From a virus, in IMG/VR virus record IMGVR_UViG_3300025645_000296, positions 1 through 31,084 of that record: DNA of 31,084 nucleotides; one strand, 5' to 3'. The notes below the pieces were generated by a model. The model saw only the letters and a program-made list of their open reading frames with translations. It had not been told where the DNA came from and searched no databases. The position numbers were made by a program, and so were the translations under genes. Of the stretch, positions 1 to 7,869 are shown piece by piece; the stretch's first letter is position 1, and every line of letters starts with the position of its first letter.

Positions 1-1
1 C

Positions 2-322
2 ATCGTTCTGGTTCCGGAAATGCTGTCTTGGGCTGGTGTTGGTGCCACCGAGTCGACCAACCCTGGTTATCGGGTTACTGGTACTGAGTACGACGTCTTC
101 CCGATGCTGGTTGTTGGCGATGACTCGTTCTCCACCATCGGCTTCCAGACTGATGGCAAGACCGTGAAGTTCTCGGTCATGACCAAAATGCCTGGCAAGG
201 AAACTGCCGACCGGAATGATCCTTACGGTGAAACCGGCTTCAGTTCGATCAAGTGGTACTACGGTATCCTGCTGAAGCGTCCTGAACGCATCGGCTTGAT
301 CAAGACAGTCGCACCGGTCTGA
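2..322 (+). CDS. gp56: Major capsid protein, C-terminal part (N4 gp56-like)
   Basis: This is the last 106 codons of a gene that starts before the window; the frame is open from base 2 to the TGA at 320-322. The end of the protein ([20 protein letters not shown]) reads like the C-terminus of N4-type major capsid proteins, with an aromatic SIKWYYG strand and an LxRPERI segment. The position fits as well: in N4 the capsid gene directly precedes the gp55-gp50 block, and that gene order follows here. A strong intrinsic terminator lies 21 bases after the stop, as expected for a very highly expressed virion gene. The product would form the icosahedral shell. I see only the C-terminal third or less, so the call rests on this short similarity plus gene order. 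Confidence 0.8.
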   Translation: MVLVPEMLSWAGVGATESTNPGYRVTGTEYDVFPMLVVGDDSFSTIGFQTDGKTVKFSVMTKMPGKETADRNDPYGETGFSSIKWYYGILLKRPERIGLIKTVAPV

Positions 323-343
323 TAAAGACCACTGAGTAAAACC

Positions 344-376
344 AAGGGGAGAGAGGCACACTCTCTCCCCTTTTTT
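344..376 (+). terminator. Rho-independent terminator after the capsid gene
   Basis: GGGGAGAGAG (346-355) and CTCTCTCCCC (361-370) form a perfect 10-bp stem with a GCACA loop, followed by six T residues (371-376). Two A residues before the stem can pair with the T-tract. This is a textbook host RNA polymerase terminator. It would limit expression of the following virion genes relative to the capsid gene. Confidence 0.95.
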
Positions 377-416
377 CTAAGCCTGAAACAACCAATAAAT
401 TTTCAAGGAAACCTAT

Positions 417-1124
417 ATGTCTGACTCTTCAAAGACCGCGGTATCGTCCGATAACCTCTTCAAGGATGTGCTGAAAACCGCCAATGAATCCACCACAGAA
501 ACCAAGAAGGTTGAAGTTGCTGAACCAGTTGAGGAAGCTGAAGTTCAGGTCTCTGAAATCGATATGTTGAAGACCCGAGCCAAGCTCATGGGTATCGTAT
601 TTTCCAACAACATCGGTATCGATGCACTGCGATCCAAGATCAAGACCCAGCTCGAGGGTGAAGCTGCAGCCGTAGACGAAGTTGTCGAAGATGAAGATGA
701 GCCAGAGGCTGTTGAAGTTGCTTCCTCTATCGCTGCTCCTGTGGCTCGTAAGAAGTCCGATCGTGAAATCATGATTGCTGAGCAGATGCGTCTTGTTCGT
801 CTTCGGATTACCAATCTGGATCCCAAGAAGAAAGACCTTCCTGGTGAGATCATCACCGTTGGTAACCGTGTTCTTGGTACGGTGAAGAAGTTCATTCCTT
901 TCGGTGAGGCAACTGATAACGGTTATCATGTGCCTTATATTCTCTACAATCAGCTCAAGTCCCGGCAGTTCCTGAACATCAAGACCCGCAAGGACAGCCG
1001 TGGCCGAACCATTGTTGAGTCCGGTATGGCTCGTGAGTTTGCATTGGAAATCCTTCCTCCTTTGACCACCAAGCAATTGGCGGATCTCGCAGCTGCACAG
1101 GCAGCTTCAAAGGGCATGGAATAA
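417..1124 (+). CDS. Virion-associated protein, N4 gp55-like position
   Basis: A 235-residue protein with a good ribosome-binding site (AAGGAA at 405-410, 6 bases before the ATG). The first 45 residues are Lys/Glu-rich and probably disordered. Residues about 47-82 (LKTRAKLMGI...IGIDALRSKI) look like a small helix-extension-helix (HeH/LEM/SAP-like) fold. A Glu/Asp-rich linker follows at about 84-105. The conserved-looking core is about 125-222 and contains LVRLRITNLDPKKKDLPGEI, then a GNRVLGTVKKFIPFGE segment. It sits directly after the capsid terminator, in the slot of N4 gp55. I cannot assign a molecular function; the position suggests a virion or head-assembly protein. The HeH reading is a visual impression. 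Confidence 0.75.
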   Translation: MSDSSKTAVSSDNLFKDVLKTANESTTETKKVEVAEPVEEAEVQVSEIDMLKTRAKLMGIVFSNNIGIDALRSKIKTQLEGEAAAVDEVVEDEDEPEAVEVASSIAAPVARKKSDREIMIAEQMRLVRLRITNLDPKKKDLPGEIITVGNRVLGTVKKFIPFGEATDNGYHVPYILYNQLKSRQFLNIKTRKDSRGRTIVESGMAREFALEILPPLTTKQLADLAAAQAASKGME

Positions 1125-1125
1125 A

Positions 1126-1146
1126 GATAATCAAACTTTGATTATC
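1126..1146 (+). repeat. AT-rich perfect inverted repeat between virion genes
   Basis: GATAATCAAA and TTTGATTATC flank a single C, giving a near-perfect 21-base palindrome that starts one base after the TAA of the upstream gene. As RNA it would fold as an 8-bp stem with an AACTT loop. No T-tract follows, so it is not a standard terminator. It could be an RNA processing or stabilising hairpin, or a protein-binding site. Confidence 0.6.
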
Positions 1147-1174
1147 AAGTTAATACCGGGAATGGAGTAAGATA

Positions 1175-2065
1175 ATGGTTGCTACTGCAACAGGCGCTGA
1201 CGTTCTATCCAATTCAATGTTGGCTACCCTGACGACTGGCAAGTCTTTCACCATTCCCGACATTGACTTGTCCAGTGTGCTGTTTGATCAGCCACTGGCA
1301 TCAGGTGCTCTCTATGCGGTCATTAATCCGATCGACATGGATGACCTGACAATAGGTGTTGTGAATGGCACCGGTATTTTTGATAAGTTGATGACCAGTC
1401 TGGTTAAACACCTGAAGGTCGAATACGAAGCCAATCGTATATCTGGTGCTGAATACACCAAGGCTTATGTAGGTATCATTACGGCAGCCCTACAGACCTC
1501 TACCCAGGTACTGCTCTCCAAGGACGCCACATATTGGCAAGCCCTCATGGTTCAACAGCAGGCTCGTGCGGCCGAAGCTGAAGCAGTTCGGGCACGTCTG
1601 GAGCTTGAAACAACTCGTGTGGTTCTCTCCAGGTCCAAGTTTGAGGCAGCGATCGCTGAAGCCAATTACGGCTTGACCAAGATGAAGATCTCCACTGAAG
1701 ACGCCACCTACGGGAACATGGTCAAACAGGGTGAAGGTCTCGATTACACCAATGCTACGATCTTGCCTTTGCAGGCAACCCTTCTGGCTGAACAGGCTGA
1801 AGTCCAGCGTTCACAGACATTGGATACACGCTCTGATGCTGTAACAACAATCACTGGTTCTGTCGGTAAACAGAAGGACCTCTACACACAGCAGATCACT
1901 TCCTATCAGCGTGATGCAGAGACCAAGGCAGCCAAGATCTTCTCGGATGCATGGATCACCCAGAAGACAATCGATGAAGGTGTGTTGGCTCCAACCAACT
2001 TTACCAATGCCGAGCTTGATGAAGTCCTGACAATCCTGAGAACCAATCTCAACCTCACCCCATAA
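1175..2065 (+). CDS. Helical virion protein, N4 gp54-like position
   Basis: A 296-residue protein with a GGAG ribosome-binding site 8 bases before the ATG. The N-terminal third is mixed, with LATLTTGKSFTIPDIDLSSV and a Pro/Asp-rich turn. From about residue 120 to 265 it is almost entirely Ala/Glu/Gln/Arg-rich helix of coiled-coil type, for example QQQARAAEAEAVRARLELET, interrupted near LDYTNATILPLQ. No enzyme motif is visible. It occupies the position of N4 gp54, a virion protein. A long helical rod fits an internal-core or portal-associated role, but that is inference from shape and position. Spacing to the next gene is 22 bases, so the genes are probably cotranscribed. Confidence 0.75.
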   Translation: MVATATGADVLSNSMLATLTTGKSFTIPDIDLSSVLFDQPLASGALYAVINPIDMDDLTIGVVNGTGIFDKLMTSLVKHLKVEYEANRISGAEYTKAYVGIITAALQTSTQVLLSKDATYWQALMVQQQARAAEAEAVRARLELETTRVVLSRSKFEAAIAEANYGLTKMKISTEDATYGNMVKQGEGLDYTNATILPLQATLLAEQAEVQRSQTLDTRSDAVTTITGSVGKQKDLYTQQITSYQRDAETKAAKIFSDAWITQKTIDEGVLAPTNFTNAELDEVLTILRTNLNLTP

Positions 2066-2087
2066 TAGATCTTAACGGAGTACGCTG

Positions 2088-4535
2088 ATGGGCACTATTA
2101 TCGCCGTCGACTCCGTCGTCTATAACATGGCCGGCGAAGAAGCGAATCGACCACATTACATGAAGAGCCTGGTGGTCAGGAATGTCTTGTCGGGAACCAA
2201 GGAAAGCATTTCATCGACCCTGAACAATGGGTATCTAGGTGGTCCTGGTATCAAACTCAGGAACTTTTACCGGTGGTCGACTGATCCAGATAACTACGGA
2301 GAGGTGGGTCTTCCAACTGGTTCCCTGGAGATCCATGGAGCACTCAATGCATCGCTTGTGGCAAGTGCCATTACTCCAGGTGTTGGTCAGACCGTCTGGG
2401 TTCAAACAGCCAGAGTTGGCTATGCTGAAGTTGAAGAATGGGCAAGACAATGGGTGATGGTAAACCGTCCAGCTGATATAGACACAGCATGGACTGCTGA
2501 CTATTCAGAGTCTCTAAATGAGATACTGATCACCTTTGCAGATATCTCCACAACAACAATCACCCCTGTAAACTTCGATTATGAAGCGCGGTATGTCTAT
2601 GCCTATTATGGTCTGGTTGATGGTGAATCAACCAGTGCTCTCGTCACTGGTGATACTATTATTTTGACGGGTGGGGATGTTTATCCCAGTGGTGTTGACT
2701 GGGTTCTCCTCAGTGAAGTCCTTACTCCTACGATCTACCGGGTATATGAACGTCGCAGTGCCACAGGCACTTCTGACCAGGTCATTACCCTGGTGGAGAC
2801 GATGCACCAGTATGACGATGGTGTGGAAGAGTCGTATCGTATTGATACCCAGGAATTCACCTACCGGGAATATGACGCTACTCAGTTGTTGATTTATAAG
2901 GTTGGATCGGGGAATACCGATCTGGATGCGTTGGTTACAGCTTCGACAAGTTATGGGGATTTCTTCCCGTTCCTACCGATCCGGATCGAAAACGAGTTCC
3001 TCTCTGAGACCTACTTACCTGACGCTTACGCCCAGGTGAAGCGTGCCTATAAGAAAGCCACCGGTGGGAAGTTTGACTCCCTCATCGCTGATCTGGAAGA
3101 CAATGATAATCTGGCTGACATTGACCATGCCTACGTTACGTTTGGTGTGTCCCTTAATGTCGTTGAGAAATCATGCAAAAAATACCTCTACACGTTCTTT
3201 GAGAAACTGCAGCTGTCACAGGCTGGAGGTCCAAGTACCTATTCAATTTGGCAAGCAGATGTGATTTCACAACAGGCCACATTTGATGCCTGGTTGGCTT
3301 GGGTCAACAATCCTTTTGCAAGCTCAGGTCGTGATCCGGATCCAGAACCATCACGTCCCTCTTTTGCATCCATGCCAGTCAACCGTATTCGCATCAATGG
3401 TGACGGAGCAGTCAACTCCCACTTTGATGTTCGCATGGAGTGGTCATTTATTACCAATGGTTCAGGCACTGGTCTTGCTAAGATTGGAGCCAAGAAGGGT
3501 GATTACTGGTTCGAATATATCGGGACAGACACCATTACCCAGACAGTCTACACGGCACAAAATGGCGGCAGTACAGTATCTGAACCAGGTCTATATGAGA
3601 AAATAAGACTGTATCATCAGGTAGATGATGGTTCCTACACATGGCTCGAGATCATAGGTCTTATCCATCGTAATTATATTTATGCCGGTAGAGCAGCTGT
3701 CACAAGTGCAAAGACTGCTCTAGAAGATGCTGACGAGTCAGGGTTCATTGTACCGCTTCACTATGACACCTGGCGTGAAGTCCCATTGGTTGACTCAACG
3801 CAGATGGCAACTGCCTGTGTGTTTATCGTATTCAACTCCTATGTTGCCAAGAAGACCAAGTGGTATCAGAGCGGTATCTTTAGAATTCTACTCGTCATTG
3901 TGATTGCCATTGCCAGTGTTGTCCTCACCGGTGGTGCTGGTCTTGGATTGTTAGGCGCCCATCTTGCTGTTGGATCAGCACTCGGTTTCGTAGGACTTAC
4001 CGCGGCAATTGTCGGAGCTGTTGTCAATGCAATGGCAGCCTTGATCCTGAGCACGATCGTCTCAAGGTTAGCCAGTTCTCTTGGTCCAATTGGTCAGATT
4101 ATCGGCGCAGTCTTGATGATCCTTGCTGGTAACATCTCCGCATCTCTCCAAAATGGCACCTCTATATCGATGCATTGGGATCAGCTACTCCGTGTAGATA
4201 ATCTACTGAAGTTGACTGATGCCACTGGTCGAGCCATTTCGGACATGATTAGTGCAGACACAATGGGTATGCAAAGTGACTGGGATGATTATTCCAAGAA
4301 GATGGCCAAAGAATCAAATGAAATACAACAAGCATATTTTGAGGAATTCGGTTATGGTGGTGGTCTGATCGATCCAATGATGTTTGTGGACTCTACACAA
4401 GGCCCGATTGCCGAGAGCTCTGACACTTTTCTTACCCGGACACTTATGTCCGGAAGTGAAATTGCAGAGATGTCCAGAGAACTCCTCTATGAATTCCCTG
4501 ATTACAGTTTGGCTCTCCCAGACGCATTTACTTAA
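2088..4535 (+). CDS. Large virion protein with a central hydrophobic membrane-like region, N4 gp53-like position
   Basis: An 815-residue protein starting at ATG 2088 behind ACGGAG. Residues 1 to about 300 look rich in beta strands, with many short Thr/Ser/Tyr-containing strands. A helical stretch at about 310-380 includes PDAYAQVKRAYKKA. Residues about 597-687 are strongly hydrophobic: LLVIVIAIASVVLTGGAG, then GLLGAHLAVGSALGFVGL, an Ala/Val-rich segment and IGQIIGAVLMILAG. Together these could form three or four membrane-spanning helices. The C-terminal 110 residues are polar. It lies between the gp54-like and gp52-like genes. A virion protein with a glycine-rich membrane segment fits a DNA-ejection protein that inserts into the host envelope. 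No homology is recognised with certainty. Confidence 0.8.
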   Translation: MGTIIAVDSVVYNMAGEEANRPHYMKSLVVRNVLSGTKESISSTLNNGYLGGPGIKLRNFYRWSTDPDNYGEVGLPTGSLEIHGALNASLVASAITPGVGQTVWVQTARVGYAEVEEWARQWVMVNRPADIDTAWTADYSESLNEILITFADISTTTITPVNFDYEARYVYAYYGLVDGESTSALVTGDTIILTGGDVYPSGVDWVLLSEVLTPTIYRVYERRSATGTSDQVITLVETMHQYDDGVEESYRIDTQEFTYREYDATQLLIYKVGSGNTDLDALVTASTSYGDFFPFLPIRIENEFLSETYLPDAYAQVKRAYKKATGGKFDSLIADLEDNDNLADIDHAYVTFGVSLNVVEKSCKKYLYTFFEKLQLSQAGGPSTYSIWQADVISQQATFDAWLAWVNNPFASSGRDPDPEPSRPSFASMPVNRIRINGDGAVNSHFDVRMEWSFITNGSGTGLAKIGAKKGDYWFEYIGTDTITQTVYTAQNGGSTVSEPGLYEKIRLYHQVDDGSYTWLEIIGLIHRNYIYAGRAAVTSAKTALEDADESGFIVPLHYDTWREVPLVDSTQMATACVFIVFNSYVAKKTKWYQSGIFRILLVIVIAIASVVLTGGAGLGLLGAHLAVGSALGFVGLTAAIVGAVVNAMAALILSTIVSRLASSLGPIGQIIGAVLMILAGNISASLQNGTSISMHWDQLLRVDNLLKLTDATGRAISDMISADTMGMQSDWDDYSKKMAKESNEIQQAYFEEFGYGGGLIDPMMFVDSTQGPIAESSDTFLTRTLMSGSEIAEMSRELLYEFPDYSLALPDAFT

Positions 4536-4539
4536 TAAT

Positions 4540-4544
4540 AGGTG
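4540..4544 (+). promoter_or_regulatory. Ribosome-binding site that sets the start of the 163-aa gene
   Basis: AGGTG at 4540-4544 lies 6 bases before the ATG at 4551. An in-frame GTG at 4542 falls inside this Shine-Dalgarno sequence and has no site of its own, so ATG 4551 is preferred. Confidence 0.7.
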
Positions 4545-4550
4545 ACACAA

Positions 4551-5042
4551 ATGGCAGGCTTTCAAATACCAAATTATGGATATAACTCCAACACACCAAT
4601 GATGGATTTCGGTAAACAAGGTGCGTCCAACCCAACTGGTTCCTATTTTCAAGCAGCACAGGCCAATACCTCTGATGCATGGAATATTCCAGGTGGTCTA
4701 GACTACCGTAGTGTCAGTGCTCCTCAACTAAAGACTCCTGGATCCAGTAAAGATGGTTCAGGTAATTCCACCGGTCTGGGTTGGAACGTCGGTACAGGAC
4801 AGCTTGCCCTCGAAGGTATACAAACGCTTGGTAATCTCTGGCAGGCTTGGGAATCCAACAAGCTAGCTAAAGAGCAGTTCGCTTTCCAGAAAGATGTCAC
4901 CGACACCAACTTGGCGAACCAGATCCAGTCATACAACACAACTCTTGAGGATCGCACACGAACTCGTGGTCAGATCGAAGGTGGTTCTGCTCAGGATGCT
5001 CAGGCTTATATCGACAAGAACAAGCTTCGTCGTCAGAATTGA
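4551..5042 (+). CDS. Small virion protein, N4 gp52-like position
   Basis: A 163-residue protein. The N-terminus (MAGFQIPNYGYNSNTP) and the next 70 residues are Asn/Gly/Ser-rich and probably flexible. Residues about 85-163 are helical, with LALEGIQTLGNLWQAWESNK and a Gln/Lys/Arg-rich tail. No catalytic motif is seen. It sits 15 bases after the large gp53-like gene and 30 bases before the lysozyme-domain protein, within the tight late block. N4 gp52 is, as I recall, a small internal virion protein, and this gene holds the same slot. The function here is inferred only from position. Confidence 0.7.
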   Translation: MAGFQIPNYGYNSNTPMMDFGKQGASNPTGSYFQAAQANTSDAWNIPGGLDYRSVSAPQLKTPGSSKDGSGNSTGLGWNVGTGQLALEGIQTLGNLWQAWESNKLAKEQFAFQKDVTDTNLANQIQSYNTTLEDRTRTRGQIEGGSAQDAQAYIDKNKLRRQN

Positions 5043-5072
5043 TTTTATAGATAATAAATTGAGGATTTTATA

Positions 5073-7742
5073 ATGGCTGGTCCACTGACTTGGCGCGATG
5101 TATCGGCTCCCAACTTTGCTGCTTCATCCGCTTCTCAACGAAATGCAGCAGACCTCTTGAGCAATGGTATCGGAGGTCTCAGTGATGCTCTTGGTAAATT
5201 CGGAGCTGATCGTCGGGCAAACATCGATCGGGTAAACGCAGAGAATCAGAAATCAACTGACCAGAACTGGTTGTCTGGTCTGGCTCAACAGACGGATCCA
5301 TCCTCTGTGGATCGCTATCTTCAAGAGGCACGAGCCAATGGTGTATCTGCTGATGCTATTCAGTGGGGAACTAAACAGCGTGGTGTGAGCCTTGCTGACC
5401 AAGCCGCAGGACAAGCCAATTCACAGACGGCATGGAATAATAATAACACACAATCCCAGTATGCTGCTCAACCGGCCCTGGCAAGCTTCCTGGCTCAGGC
5501 AGAAGCCCTGTCTATGTCAGGAGACCCTGCTAAGATGAAGCAGGCTGAGCAGATGATGTCGTCTCCGGATGGCATAAGAATTATGTCTGAGGCCGGATTT
5601 ACGCCAGATACGGTTGCCGGTATGCAAGGCAGTACAAGGACTTCTGGTAGGAATTCATCCATAGCTGATGATGCCTATGGACAGACTGTCAGGGCTCAGA
5701 ACCAGCTCGTGGAAAGTCAGGGAATCTCTGACATTGCTAAATCAGCTGCCTTGGATGCCATGCAGAGTGGTGGTAATTCAACTCCAGCTACTGCAATTGA
5801 GAGTATCCAGAAAAGTAAATTGGACCCTCGTGCTAAAGCTGAAGCGATTCACGCTATCACCCTTGCTGGTGAAGCCGGTATATTTGCCCCACCGGACGAA
5901 TCTTCGGCACTTCTGGATCGATTGGCTCCACAAACCGACACTGCTCCTGCATCCAAAAACACGAACCAAGGTCCTCAAAGAACCAATCCTGGTCCTCGTG
6001 GCAGTGCTTTGCAGAATTTGATTATTCAAAATGAAAGTGGAAGTGGCGGCTACAGTACCTTGTTTGGTCAGGTTCAGAGACCTGGTAAAGAGTTTGCCGG
6101 CGTTGATGTGTCCAAGGCTACAATTGGACAGTTGGGTGAATTCGCATCATCTGACGGTTCTTATGGTTCCTACCAGAAAAACAAGCTTGGTTATCTCGCC
6201 ACACCAATGGGTATGTATCAGATCGTTGGTGCCACACTAAAAGCCACTGCCAAAGAGATGGGTCTCTCTCCTGACACCGTGTTTGATGAGAATACCCAGG
6301 ATGCTATGTTTGAGCACCTGGTTAACAAGCGACTCTCTGGCCCGAGAAGCATGCAGGGCAAAATTGAGGGTCTCCGTCAGGAATGGGAAGGATTCAAAAA
6401 TGTTTCAGATGCTGATCTTACACGAGCCATCACTGCTTATGAAAACGGTGATCGGAGCATTCTCACCAGCATAGGTGAATCGCAAGGGTCTTACTCCGGT
6501 AATTCAGTGGGTGAAAACCCATCCTCGCAACTGCTGCAAAGTGCCTCTGGTCAAGACAATGCAAATACCCCTAGCCTACAAATCACGAACCCTGATGCAC
6601 CTTTGGGGAACCAGCCACCAGTAGCCGAAGATCCGTCGCAATCACCGCTTCGGGATTGGGCCAAAACTCAGCTCCTGAAAGAACAAAAAACCAAGAGGGA
6701 TGCAGACGCCAATCCAGCAAATTCGGATAGTATTTTTGCACGCAATCTGAATGGTCTGTTTGACCTGCCTAAGTCAGGGGAAGAGGTCAATGCTCAGCTT
6801 GACCCAATCACCAAATACATCAACGAAGCTACTCAGCCTTTGTTTGATGGGATAAGTGAAAACCAGGCAGCACGGGTCAAAGCACGACAGGCACCGGCAA
6901 GTGAAACTCCGAGCCAGCCTGGTCCTGCTCCAGTACAGTCTGCTGTGAGACCTGGCAGACAACAGCCTGGTCCAAGTCAGGTATCTCCCGGTGAAACCTT
7001 GAGTACTTCTGCATCTGCATCTGAAGTAGCACAAGCTCAACCGTCCGCCGCCAATAATGTTCAGACCCTTATCGACCAAGGTACTGTTGATCAGACGTTT
7101 AACCGTAACGAGGCGGTCATTAATGATCTAGTCAGTAGACCAAACAAAGGTAAGACCATCATCCAAGTTGCCAAGTTATTGACTGGCGAGGGTGGAACTA
7201 TGCAGGGAACCTCTGAAAATGCGGTCATTGCAGCCATCAATGAAACCATAGCCCTTTCTGCTGGTGGGAGTATGGCTCCTGACATCGCAGGTACACTTAT
7301 TGCTAACAACCCTGAGACACGAGATCTATCAGGTTGGTTTGGTTTGTTTAGTGGCGATCCATATGGCTCTCCAGACGAAGGAAGTAAGGTCGCCACACGT
7401 GTCAACATGAAAGGTGTCGCAAAGAATATAAAGGATCTTATTGCAAGCGTGAACAGTGATGGGTCCGTTAACATAACCAAAGGTGTTGCGGGGATACAGA
7501 ACCAAAGAGGTTCACAGACAGCACTATCCGATGCAAGTCAACTACAAGCTCTCAGATCTAAAACACAAAGTGATATCTTGTCTGCCACAAACGCCATTAA
7601 AAATGGTTACGACACGAAGGCTAATCACGAATTGCTGGACAGGTCTAAGAGGATTCTAGAAAGAATTGAAGAAGCTGCTCAGGGACTGGGTCGAGAACCA
7701 AGTGCCTTGTCCACTTACAGCCGGCCTGCGATTTCAAACTGA
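5073..7742 (+). CDS. Internal virion protein with lysozyme/lytic-transglycosylase-like domain, N4 gp51-like position
   Basis: An 889-residue protein starting at ATG 5073 behind GAGGA. Residues 1 to about 300 are Ala/Gln/Asn-rich helix. A lysozyme-like domain spans about 313-470. It has LIIQNESGSGG with candidate catalytic Glu321, YSTLFG at 327-332, and MGMYQIV at 379-385, which matches the GxYQ signature of phage lysozymes and transglycosylases. It then has DTVFDENTQDAMFEHL and ITAYENGD. Residues about 480-690 are Pro/Gln/Ser-rich linker, and about 690-889 form another folded region. The domain would cut peptidoglycan locally as DNA and vRNAP enter the cell, the role played by gp16 in T7. The gene lies directly before the vRNAP gene, so the two may be packaged together. 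The enzyme class is not certain. Confidence 0.8.
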   Translation: MAGPLTWRDVSAPNFAASSASQRNAADLLSNGIGGLSDALGKFGADRRANIDRVNAENQKSTDQNWLSGLAQQTDPSSVDRYLQEARANGVSADAIQWGTKQRGVSLADQAAGQANSQTAWNNNNTQSQYAAQPALASFLAQAEALSMSGDPAKMKQAEQMMSSPDGIRIMSEAGFTPDTVAGMQGSTRTSGRNSSIADDAYGQTVRAQNQLVESQGISDIAKSAALDAMQSGGNSTPATAIESIQKSKLDPRAKAEAIHAITLAGEAGIFAPPDESSALLDRLAPQTDTAPASKNTNQGPQRTNPGPRGSALQNLIIQNESGSGGYSTLFGQVQRPGKEFAGVDVSKATIGQLGEFASSDGSYGSYQKNKLGYLATPMGMYQIVGATLKATAKEMGLSPDTVFDENTQDAMFEHLVNKRLSGPRSMQGKIEGLRQEWEGFKNVSDADLTRAITAYENGDRSILTSIGESQGSYSGNSVGENPSSQLLQSASGQDNANTPSLQITNPDAPLGNQPPVAEDPSQSPLRDWAKTQLLKEQKTKRDADANPANSDSIFARNLNGLFDLPKSGEEVNAQLDPITKYINEATQPLFDGISENQAARVKARQAPASETPSQPGPAPVQSAVRPGRQQPGPSQVSPGETLSTSASASEVAQAQPSAANNVQTLIDQGTVDQTFNRNEAVINDLVSRPNKGKTIIQVAKLLTGEGGTMQGTSENAVIAAINETIALSAGGSMAPDIAGTLIANNPETRDLSGWFGLFSGDPYGSPDEGSKVATRVNMKGVAKNIKDLIASVNSDGSVNITKGVAGIQNQRGSQTALSDASQLQALRSKTQSDILSATNAIKNGYDTKANHELLDRSKRILERIEEAAQGLGREPSALSTYSRPAISN

Positions 7743-7788
7743 CCACGTATATTTTTAGTGGTAATACGTAATAAAATCTGATCATAAT

Positions 7789-7816
7789 GATAAGGGAGGT
7801 TTTCACCTCCCTTATC
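7789..7816. other. Perfect 12-bp hairpin in the gap before the vRNAP gene
   Basis: GATAAGGGAGGT (7789-7800) pairs perfectly with ACCTCCCTTATC (7805-7816) around a TTTC loop. It is the main feature of the 127-base gap 7743-7869. No T-tract follows on either strand, so it is a poor intrinsic terminator. It may be an mRNA processing or partial-termination site that lowers vRNAP expression. Upstream, ACGTAT...ATACGT (about 7745-7770) is a second weak inverted repeat. I see no convincing sigma-70 promoter in the gap. Confidence 0.7.
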
Positions 7817-7869
7817 TGCTATTAAGAATTAATCCAGATTGTATTTTCAAGAAAATATGAGGTTATCCC

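Noticed and set aside
429-1076. 215-residue open frame on the minus strand opposite the gp55-like gene
   Set aside because: It is fully opposite a gene with a good ribosome-binding site and fits the late gene order; no own Shine-Dalgarno site was seen, and the protein has no recognisable pattern.
7743-7869. Sigma-70 late promoter before vRNAP
   Set aside because: AT-rich hexamers are present, but no -35/-10 pair with acceptable spacing was found by eye.
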